Source of the DNA: Aporrectodea caliginosa
Lineage: Eukaryota > Annelida > Clitellata > Crassiclitellata > Lumbricidae
DNA: 64,000 nt
Direction of reading: 5' to 3'
Assembly: GCA_020284085.1 (NCBI GenBank)
Contig: JACEVL010000461.1
Span: forward strand, 62,001-126,000
The notes beneath the pieces were generated by a model that was not told the origin of the DNA, searched no databases, and saw only the letters and a list, made by a program, of their open reading frames with translations. The translations under genes were made by a program, and so were the position numbers. Shown piece by piece: positions 29,901 through 41,900 of the stretch. How positions within the stretch are numbered: the stretch's first letter is position 1; the number at the start of each line of letters is the position of its first letter.

Positions 29901-32900
29901 GAAATAAGCTAAAACATAAACATTTGTTTTTTTTGCAATTCATCTCTTGACGGTTGAAAAAATAAATAAATACATGTAGTAACCCGGAATAGCATTAACC
30001 TTTATTTAAAAATGACCAAGCCGGAATGAAAGAATGATGAAAAGAATATTCTTTATAATAGCATAGGAGTATAATGAAAAGAATAATTAAAATCGAATTA
30101 CTCAGCGACGAAATTTTTCATTCTTTGATTATTTTCAGACATTGACGAGTGTGCTTTACGGTTGGCCAACTGTGTTCAAAAATGTACCAACACATATGGC
30201 GGCTTCACCTGTCATTGTTATCCAGGATGCACCTTGAGCGACGGTTACAACTGTTCAGGTGAGCTACTATAACATAAACAGTATTTATTCATTCATTCAT
30301 TCAAACATTTATATAGCGTCCCTTCAAGGTAAATTCTCAGAAGCGCTCCCAACTCCATCCCGGGCAAAAAGGTAAGTTTTCAAATGGACATAAACAGTAT
30401 CCGTACTGTACATGATCTAGGGAACAGGCATCTCAACTTCTGGACTGGAAAGGAGGGAATTTTCCCACTGTTGAAGATAGCTTCCACAAATTTTGTTCTT
30501 GCTCATTGTTTCTTCACTTCAATGAAAGTGAACTCTGACATAACCATAACCATAAATTTTATTAAACCCAAGTATAAAACAACGAAAGGCAAGTACAAAA
30601 GAGAAAAACAGACAAACATAGACATAGAGAAACTTAATTAGTAGACACAGTGAATTTAGGAATAAGAAACAAAAGTATGGCAAAATAATTTAATAGATAG
30701 TTAAGATAGAGAGAATATAGTGAAATTATAAATTACAGACAAAAATGGAAAGCTCTGTTTAGAATGTAAATTTACGCATATATTGGCTTTAGTTTTTAAT
30801 CGATTCATTGCATTCTTTTAAGGTTCGGACACAACGAACTGCACCTGCGACTTCTGCTGTTCAGATTCCTCATGTGAATGCAGACCTGGTTTCCAACCCG
30901 ATAGCAATAATAATTCCTGCTCTGGTAAGATCTCTAATTCATGGATATACATATTCTATATTTACAATAATTTTAACGAGTAAGCCCTTTCAGCTGACGT
31001 AATCGTAATCGTAATCGAACATTTATATAGCGCCACTCAAAAACAGAGGCGCTATGACTCGGGTCAGTGTCTTCACTGGTAAAGAGAGAGGTTTTCAGGA
31101 GCTTGCGGAATTGGTCAAAAGAAATAGCAAAAAGGTCAGTCCTGAGGGACTGTGGTAACCGGTTCCAGCTGTTGGGACCAACAATAGCGAAACTCCTAGA
31201 CTGGGCCGTAGAAGTAAGCACCCGCGGGACAACCAAGTAACCGCGGGCCGAGGACGTAAGCACACGGATGGATGCAGTCCCTCACACAGAAACACTACGT
31301 TCTTCTGTGTGTCTACCTGATGAAGCCTTGTTACATCTATTGAACGTCAATGTCTATTTTTTATTTTCTATTAAAATGAGAGAAAATATTTCCTTATATA
31401 TATTACTGAACCTTTTCATCATTCCTGCAGACATTTAGGCTTAACACTTTAGCGACAAGCGCGTACCAAAAGTGACTGGGAAACCAATGCAACTCTCGTT
31501 ATAGTGTTTTAACACTGTGTTATCGGTCAGTCAAATGTGATAGACGGGCTATACATAAGTATTGCAACCTTCTGAACGTAGGAATGAAATTCCGTTCACT
31601 TGGGTCTGATTACTTGTATGCATTTTCTGGCACGGAAACTGTAATAGATGGAAAAGCGGCCATCGATTGTGTTATAATATAACAGCTCACACTTGTTTGA
31701 AAGAAAATATTGCTGGTTTGAAGTTTGACAGAACCCAAGAGGGAGAATTGCAAAACTGGTGATAAATGGATGTGCTATTTTTTCTGTTTGGCAGATATCA
31801 ACGAATGTCAAACCACTCCGAATATTTGCGGAGCCAATGCCAACTGCAGTAATACAAACGGCAGTTTCACCTGTGCCTGCAGCCCAGGCTTTGAACTTGA
31901 AAACGAACGATTCTGCCAACGTTAGTATCATGTAGTTGCAATGAAATCTAGTAACGAAGATCAGTAACGCATACTGCAACGCCTAAGCGAACTAAATGCT
32001 AATATGATGTCTAATATCACCATGCTTATGATCTGACATTGCCTTGTGAATGACTACGACATCGTCTGCCTGGAAGCCCTAAGATAAGGATTACTCTTGT
32101 TCATGCAGGAGATTTCATCCTGAGCAATTTATTAACTAACTTTATTTTTAGCTTCAGTCTGTTTAAACAGGCTAAACTAATTTTTTTAATAAAAACGTTC
32201 GGGTCAGCCGACACCCACTCTCATTTATATGGTAGATTAGTACTTCGTTTTTACTCTAATCAACGAGTCAGTTTAATTTTCTAAGAATTTCTAGTATTCT
32301 TATTATTTATTTTTTTTTCCAAATAGCGTGCAGGCAAGGTTACTGGGGTCAGAATTGCTCGAAGATTTGTCAGTGCAGTTCCGAATACTGCAACAGTGCT
32401 TCAGGATGCACTCAGTGCACAAACAGAGGTTTTACAGGAGCCAACTGCGACGTGGATATTGACGAATGCCAGAGTGGAACCAGTGGATGTCCCAGTCACA
32501 GCGCTTGCAACAACACTGACGGTTCTTACACTTGTGACTGTAATGAGTGGTATCAGTTTTTGAACGGAAGCTGCGAATGTAAGTATGAGATGGCCTTAGC
32601 TTTGTAGAATACGTTAATAAAGGCTCTTATAAATAGTTATATGTATGGTTACATAGAATACATATTTTTAGATTCATACAGCTTGCATTTTTGTATTCTA
32701 GTAGTAAGGTTTCAGTTTAGACAACGGCCTTCTGAAGATTTACGATCTTTACTAGTGGTTCTATGACATGGTTTATGTTTAGATATGTGAAAACTGTAGT
32801 AGATACTAGCAATACATTGCATAAATGCAGGCTGCGTCTCTCTGCCATCGTCAAAACAACATTGAGGACCATTATCCAACTATTAGTCAAATTTCAGCCC

Positions 32901-35900
32901 CGAGCGCCATACTATAATGTAATGATATAACGTATATAAATATATCACGGCGTATACCAGAGGGTATGACTTATAGCCTATATCACGAGCATATATGCCA
33001 GATGTGATCGTGGGGCGCGGTGGTGTAGGGTATGTTCGGTGCCTTGCAGCCGGGGGGTTGCAGGTTCGAATGCACCTCAAGCCGCCGCGTAGGGACCTTG
33101 AGCAAGTCCTTCGCGCACAATTGCTCTGCAATATAATTGCTTCTGCGCCGCCGAGGCGCGTGCACTTCTGAGCTGGGGCAACCGTAGTAAGAAGGGCGAT
33201 ATCAAAGATCAGTTGTATTGTATTGTGATTAAATGACTCGTCAGCATAAATCATGAAGCTGACATTCAGAGCTATCTTCGGACATAAATTGTGCAATCCA
33301 AAGTCAAAAACAGATTTAAATGTGTAGGCTTTGATTAGTATATGGATCACGTTTCATTTTCAGAAGTGTGCAATATGTTTAATTATAATTTTAACAGTAA
33401 TCAAGACTGTAACTAGCGCCTCCTCAATATAAATTGATCAAACTGCTCCCGATTCGACAGCACAAAGCCATGAACAGGTTAAATTCTTTAAAACGCTGAG
33501 ACCTACTGAAAAAAGGCGAAGAATATTTGGCCACCATAATTATGCATGATGTTTAGTCACCTAAGTTGTTACTAGTTTACTTGTGTCTTTAATTTTAAGA
33601 GTATAAATATTTTTCTTTTAAATGTACGTTGTTTCTAGTACTGGATTCCTGCGTTTACGACAAAACTAACCAACAACTGGTGCAGTCATCGAACATCCAA
33701 AGATGTCAAAATGCTGGACGATGCGTTAATGGATCTGTTAATGAAGGCAACTATTCCTGTGACTGCCCTGCAGGGTACACTGGAGCGCGTTGCGAGATAG
33801 GTACGGATATTAGAAACGAGTATTGAAGCCATTTATTGACTGAAAATCAACATCTAATCTCATAGTACTTTATAATGGTTTAGAAAAGGTTGTATTATAT
33901 TAGATGAATATCAATACAATGTAAAGTCGCTGTGAAATATATACTATATATCTTATACTACTGTTGTTGTTGCTGCTGTTAGAGCTATTGTTTTATATAT
34001 AGTCGTTTTATATTGAATCTCTAGGCTGTTGCTGTTGCTGCTGCTGGTGTTGCTATTATAGTTGCTATTAGTGTTGTTGCTTTTGTGTGCTGCTGTGGCT
34101 GTTGTGCGGAAAGACAAAGAAGAGGATGGAAACTAGATAATGAAAGTAAAGGTCCCATTGTTCCTATTAGAATGTGGGAGAGGTGCTAATATACCACTTG
34201 ACGTGGAGTCCTATCGACAAGCTTGAACCCGTGATCTTTAAGATCACAGGCCGAGCGCTAACCGATTAGAGCACCGTTCGCAGTGCAAGTCAGAAACCCT
34301 TCTTAAATTGTTGATTTGTAGCATGTTGAAATTTCAAATAGAAAGTTTTGCAAAGGTTGTAGTTATGTTGAGGTTTAATGACAATGGCGTACTTTATCAT
34401 AAAAATTGTTATTATGTTATTATGTAAGTAACATTATATGAGAGATCACGAGAATCCTGAGAATATGCTGAATACACGAATTCATGGTCAAACTACTGCG
34501 TACAGATATGACAAGTCAGGAGAAGAGTACTCCTCCATCGAAAACTTGCATTTATTTTATATTTCATTGCAGATATTAATGAATGTGCAAGCGACCCTTG
34601 TCTGTACGGTGGAACATGCACAGATCAACTTGACAAATACGTCTGCAACTGTACCGTAGACCACTACGGAGATTTTTGTCAGCTCAGTGAGTATTATTCT
34701 ACACATGTTGTTGTGTTGTCTAGGTATTCTATGTACGTTGTATTAACATAAAGCATAATACTAGAGCTACTTGATAAATGTTGCTGCATTTTTATATGTA
34801 TCTAGCACATCTTGTGGATATATTGAGTTCATGTGTTGTGCATCAGCACGACGATATTGATGATAGAGACGAAAAGCATTAATGACTCGGATGTGTTTGG
34901 CGTATTAGGCTTCGAGGTTTTTTTGCATTAATCAATCATTCTGAGAATTTATATAGCGACTCTTCAAGATATCTACTCGGAGGCGCTCTCTGCGCTAGCC
35001 TATTATGATGATAAGTGTCATTGTAGGGCGCGGTGGTGTAGGAGTATGTTCGGTGCCTTGCAGCCGGAGGGTTGCGGGTTCAAATCCACCTCAAGCCGCC
35101 GCGTAGGGACCCTGGGCAAGTCCTTCACTCGCAATTGCTCATGCGCTTCGGCGTGAAACTCCGATTCAGTGTCCGCGCTGTTGTCGGGAGCGCCTCTGAG
35201 TAGAAATCTTGAAGGGGCGCTATAACAAGTGCTTATACATACTTACATACATACATACATTACGAACGGAAAATTACATCAGTTAGCAAAACAATGCACG
35301 GTATCTGTCAGTAAGCCAGAAAAAGAAACTTTCTTTCTACGTTTCACGGAAGGTTTAGGCTGAGTTAATGAGAATGCATAAGGTGCTCATCTAATCCATA
35401 TACACTTCTATAGCGCCGTCTTCAAAATGCGGAAGGCATCAATTGATAGTCGATTCAGATGAAATTGTACTCGAGAATCATGATCCGCTGGATGAGCACA
35501 GTCGAAATCCGATTCTCCAGAAAACCACAAATTATCGGGCTACGTTTGGCAAGTGGGTTGAAAGAGTCGAATCCGAAGTTGGAACCTGAAAGACAACAGA
35601 CACTGGGGGGGGCGATAGCGCATTGGATAACACACTGGCATAGAGAGCGAGAGGTACCGCGATCGAGTACCGTAGGCGGACATGCTTTGTAGGCTGCTAT
35701 TAGCGCCGAGTATTGCAGGCTGTCTGTTCTGTTAGTAGTTAAGATTTATGTCTTCTGTCATTTGTGTTCTTGTGAATTGTTTCAATTGCATAACTGTACA
35801 CTGTAACCGGTTGCGGTTTGTCAACCGGATTGTTTCAATAAAGAATATTATTATTATTATGTTTCCCCTACTCAAAAAACGTAGTCTATAATTATGACCA

Positions 35901-38900
35901 TTAGTTCAACCGATAACTGCAGAACGAAATATCTGAACAGCTCATGAATTCGTGTCCTCATTAAATAGAAATCCTACACATGATTTAATTTAGTAATTTC
36001 TTTTATTTTATGTTTTACAGACATTACACAGACCACTGCTCAAGAAGGTATGATGTTTGTTTCTTATCAACCTTAGTATACTGTTAAAATTTTAACATGC
36101 ATAAAATTATCATCAAAAAGACAAAGGTATTGAAGATAAGTAAAGGAAAGGAAACTGTAGTCAGAATACACATTGGAGGAAAACAGATAGAGCAAGTCAA
36201 AGAATTCTGCTACCTAGGGAGTATGATCACGACAGTTGCCAAATGCCACAGAGAAATTAAAAGAAGGATAGCAATAGGAAAGGAGGCATTCTCAAACAGA
36301 AGAGAATTACTGAGAGGAAAACTAAACAGGAATCTAAAGATAAGAATGTTAAAGACACTAGTATGGAGCGTGGTGCTGTATGGATCGGAGACATGGACAA
36401 TGAGAAAAGCGGATATAAGAAGACTGGAAGCTTTCGAAATGTGGACATGGAGAAGAATGGAAAAAATCAGCTGGAAAGAACATATAACAAATGAAGAAGT
36501 TTTGGGAATAATTGGAGAAGAAAGAGTCCTTATACGCACAATAAGAGACAGGCAAAGGAAATGGATCGGGCACACGCTGAGAGGAGACTCACTACTAAGA
36601 ACGGTCATCGAAGGAAAAATGAAGGGGAGGAAGACAAGAGGAAGACCAAGACAGATGATGCTGGATTGGATGATGACAAACGGCTTCAGGAAACTGAAAG
36701 AAGAGGCCCAACAACGAGAGAAGTGGCGACGTCGGACATTTGAACCTGCCTAAGAGGCAGAGAACCACAAGAAGAAGAAAATTATCATTGTTGTGTTACC
36801 TAATTTCACTATAAGCTCAGCCCTCAAGTTGCCGGCAGTGCGAGGTACTCCGAGAAAAAAAGAAAGGTTTTAAGGTGAGAGAAAGAGGAAGAGATGCTAC
36901 CAGAGAGCATTGTAGAGCGTAGAGAAGGATGAAGTCTATTCCATAGAGAGGGACCTATAGACACAAAGGATCTGGATTGAGCCATTGTAGTCCTAACACG
37001 GGGAACAAAAAGGTCAAACCGGTCAGAGGATCTGAGAGGACGCAATGACGTGGCAGAGAGGGGACGGAGAATTTGGTGACAAAGATATTTTGGAGCGAGA
37101 CCCAGTTGAGATTTGAGCCATGAGAATGGGAACTTTAAATTGGATGCGCACAGAGAGAGGTAGCCAATTAAGTTGTTCGGCCATAAATGTAGAGATGTGA
37201 CAGATTCGAGGGAGGCGAGCTATAAGTCTGGCAGCAGCATTCAGTACAGACTGAAGAGGAGATATGTCTAACATATAGGCATATCTTTAAATTCGCTCCT
37301 ATTCCAGAAAAATTGCCACTTCATTTCAGTGTGTGCTGCCAATTGCACGACATATGGATGCAACGTTACGGGTTCTTTCAAATGCGATCGATGCGATGAA
37401 GGATTTGGTCTGACATCAAACGCAACATGCAGCCCTATGTATTGCGATATTTCATAATGAAAATTATATAATTGAATAACATGGATATTTTCTATTATTG
37501 GCTGTTAGACAAAGCCAATATTATCCTCATTAGAAACTTGTTAAAGAACTTTTTCAAGTTAACCAACCTGACCTTTTAAAAGCAATAACTGAAACTGAGA
37601 CATTTCTTTTCAGCTTGTTCTGCGCATTGTACAACGTACGGATGTAACATCACTGGTGCTGGCAAATGTGATACTTGTGACTTAGGATATGGCTTGAATT
37701 CAACTGGAGCATGCGACGGTATGTATGCTTCAAGTTTTTTTCTCGGCTCTGGCTCGTATGTTGCAGTTTTATTATACAGTTGTATTCAAATGTTTGTCTT
37801 CGTAATATTGTATCACCATTGGTTTAAATTTCAGAATGTGCTCCGAATTGCACGAAGTATGGATGCAACGCTACGGGAGCTTTCAAATGCGATCGCTGCG
37901 ATCCAGGATTTCTTTTCACATCAAACAATACATGCATCCGTATGTATAACGATAGTTTATGATAATAGTAATATCATTGAAAATCAGGATATTTTATATT
38001 TGGTACTTACACAAAGCCAAAGCTTACATGGGCACTAGAAAATTGTCTGTAATGTTTTATTACGGACAAAAATAAACTCAGAGGATTCCTAGTTAAAGAC
38101 TTAATCTGTCTGCTAATAATTTCCTTTATAATTCTTGCATGTTCTATGATTGCTATTTTAGTTACACTTTATAGCATGCAATCTTTGGCCGCTGAATTGC
38201 ATAAAGGTTGCCGACAACTAATTGGCAGGAATTGAAAATGACTGTTGAGATATTTTTTATTTCAGCTTGTGCTCAGCACTGCACGATGTACGGATGCAAC
38301 ATCACAGGTGTCAACAAATGCGACAGTTGCGATACGGGATATGTCTTAAATCCATCTAAGACATGTGACCGTAAGTGAATTTGTAATTTAACTAAATTAA
38401 TAGTCTTACTTGTCTTGTATTTGAATGCATTATTTGTAACGTCAGTGGCGAATGAAAATATCATTGCACGACAATAATTTTAATGATTGTTGAGGTATTT
38501 TTATTTCTTTCAGCTTGTGCTGAGCACTGCACAACGTACGGATGTAACATAACGGGTGCCAACAAATGCGACCGTTGCGATGCGGGATATGTCTTAAACT
38601 CCTCTAACGCATGTGACCGTAAGTCAATTTGTAATTTAACTAAATTAATAGTAAAAATTAGGGGTGGGCAACGATTAAAAATTTTATTCGAGATTAATTG
38701 CACGATTAAAAGGTTTAATAGCGCGATTAATTTTTAATTGCATGTCACAATAGATAACAAGTACAACTATTCTACCGACTCTGAGTAGTTCGTAATCGTA
38801 ATCTCCAAACTTCTAAAGCGCCACTCGAAATCCAAGCGCAGGGCACCAACTTATTCACGGCCGCTGCGTCTAGTCAGAGGGGTTGTCCAAAAGAGTAGTC

Positions 38901-41900
38901 CGAGGGAGGTCCGAGCCCGGTTTCCGGAGGATCAGAGAGGGCACAGCAGATGTTAAGTTGGGTGTCTTAGGTCGAGGATTGGAAGGTACAGGATCAGATG
39001 AGTCAGGGTAAGAGTTCTTGAAAAGGAGAGACTTAGTTTAGAGTGGAAAGTAGTTACGTTGAATATGCACTATATAAATGCTTGCAGTCAATTAACAAAA
39101 AGCAAATATGCTTTTACTACTTGTTTTCGGTGGCGGCGCCAGGGGGCAATAGGGGGCTTAGCCCCCACCCCTTAACTGCGGCTCAGCCTCCCCCAAAAAA
39201 GTGGGAAATTACTCCAAGTCACAGGGAGGAGGGGAGAAAAGGGAAGGGCTGGGAGCTTTAGCCCCCCAACCTGAAATTCTGGCGCCTCCACTGCTTGTTT
39301 TTACTTTTTAGTTTTTTCATTAAAATTTAAAGTTTAGACTTCGAGTTTTTACTTTGTAATAGCGGTTTTATCAAGAATTGTTTTAGCGTTTAGGACTGGG
39401 CATTTAACGCGTTAATAACGCGTTAAATGCCGAGTCCCAAAAAAGTGTCATTGCACGACAAGAATTGTAATGACTTGAGGTATTTTTATTTCTTTAAGCT
39501 TGTGCTCAGAACTGCACAACGTACGGATGTAACATAACTGGTGCCAACAAATGCGACCGTTGCGATGCGGGATTTGTCTTAAATTCCTCTAAAGCATGTG
39601 ACCGTAAGTCAATTTGTAATTTAACTAAATTAATAATCTTAATTGTCTTATATTTGAACGCAATGTTTGTAACGTCAGTGTGAAGATTTTCCGAGTTTTA
39701 TTTCGACAAAACAACACTCGATGTACATCAACGCAAATCTCACAGAGTCCACTATTTATACTACAGGTCTGGCTAGCCTTCTATTCTTTGATTTTAATTG
39801 TTCTGCAAATTGCATGACTTTAACCTGCAACGCAACTGCTGCTTGCAAATGCGACCGCTTTGGATGCAACTTCATTGGCGTTCACAAATGTGATTGTTGC
39901 GAAGCCGTCTTGTTCGTAACGTCACGCAGAATGTGTGGCCGTGAAGTTTTCATAGCTGTTGGTTTCATTATCTCTGATTAATATCTACCATACATGTAAC
40001 AGATTAGGTGTTTTGATATGAAGAGCTGCCTGTTATTGCAAAAGATTTGCACTCGTTGCTTAATATACTAACCCGATGTGCGTTGTTGTTGGGGCCCGGT
40101 AGCGCATTGGATAACACACTGGCATAGAGAGCGAGAGGTATCGAGTTCTAGTCCCGTAGACGGACATGGTTTGTAGGCTGCTATTAGCGCCGTGTATTGC
40201 AGGCTGTCTGTTCTGTTAGTAGTTAAGATTTATGTCTTCTGTCATTAATTTTGTGCTCTTGTGAAGTGTTTCAATTGCATAACATGTAAATGTACAGCGC
40301 ATTGCGTTTGTCAGGCGCTTCAATAAAGAAAAGATTATTATTATTATGATTACAATGATGTCTGATACTTGTAATTCCTTTCATTTCAGCTTGTTCTGCT
40401 TACTGTACAACGTACGGATGCAATATTACGGGTGCCTATAAATGCGATAGATGTGACTCTGGATATGGATTGAATTCAGTTAAAGCATGTGAAGGTATTC
40501 ATTTCAAGATTGTGATTTTTCGTACAGTCTTACAATTTAGCCTAAGGGATTTTTGAACATGTAGTCTTTTATTTTATTCCAAGAGCTTGTTCCGCACACT
40601 GTGTAACATTCGGGTGTAACGTTACGGGTGCTGCGAAGCTAGCCTTCTATTGTTTTGTTTTAATTTGTTCTGCGAAATGCACGACTTTAAGTTGCAATGC
40701 AACTGCTGAGCACTTTCAAATGCGCCCGAGGTTTAAGCAAATCCATTGACGTTTACAAATGTGATCGTTGCGAAGTCTAATTGTGCATTAAGCCAAACGG
40801 AACATTGGCCGTATGTATTAGCGCCGTTTAAGCCTTTAGCTGTTAGTTTCAGTGACTCTGATTAACATCTACCCTACGCGTAACAGATAAAGTGCTATAT
40901 GATATAAAGAACTGAATGTTGTTCCAGGTGGTATGCAATCGTTGTCTTATGTGCAATCTTTTAACGCCTTGGACTAAGCCTAAAATGATGTTTGAGACTT
41001 GTATTTTAATTCATTTCAGCTTGTTCTGCTCACTGCACGTTCGGATGCAGTATTACGGGTGCCGGTAAATGCGATAGGTGTGACCAGGGATATGGATTAG
41101 CTTCAACTGGAGCATGTGAAGGTATTCATTTCAAGATTGTGATTTCTCTTACAATTTAGCCTAAAGGATTATTGAACATGTAGTCTTTGATTTTATTCCA
41201 CTAGCCTTCTATTGTTTGGTTTTTATTTGTTCTGCGAATTGCAACGCAACTTCTGCTTACAAATACGACCGCTATGAATGCAACTCCACTGGCGCTGACA
41301 AATGTATTAGTGCCGTGAAAGGTTTTTAGCTGTTAGTTTAATTATTTCTGATTAACATCTACCCTACGCGTAACAGCTAATGTGCTATGACATAATGACC
41401 TGACTGTTGTTCCATATGATATGCAATCGTTGTTTACTTTGCAATCTTTGTTTACTTTGCACTCGTTTAACGCCTTGAGGAAAGCCTAAATGATAGCTGA
41501 GACTTGTATTTTAATTCATTTCAGCTTGTTTACTTTGCAATCTTTGTTTACTTTGCACTCGTTTAACGCCTTGAGGAAATCCTAAAATGATAGCTGAGAC
41601 TTGTATTTTAATTCATTTCAGCTTGTTTACTTTGCAATCTTTGTTTACTTTGCACTCGTTTAACGCCTTGAGGAAAGCCTAAAATGATAGCTGAGACTTG
41701 TATTTTAATTCATTTCAGCTTGTTTACTTTGCAATCTTTGTTTACTTTGCACTCGTTTAACGCCTTGAGGAAAGCCTAAAATGATAGCTGAGACTTGTAT
41801 TTTAATTCATTTCAGCTTGTTTACTTTGCAATCTTTGTTTACTTTGCACTCGTTTAACGCCTTGAGGAAAGCCTAAAATGATAGCTGAGACTTGTATTTT

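Larger units (their letters stand above)
38656..39448. mobile_element. Composite transposon insertion in type C intron
   Basis: Compared with the sister intron after 38370, this block replaces about 60 bp. It holds a GATTAA-rich segment at 38660-38745, a repeat fragment GCGCAGGGCACCA at 38795-38980 shared with 23340-23440 and 50265-50340, the MITE at 39128-39293 and a palindrome at 39400-39430. Confidence 0.65.

Noticed and set aside
36097..36753. 218-codon frame as a host gene
   Set aside because: Its motifs are those of a LINE reverse transcriptase C-terminus and it lies in an intron beside another LINE.
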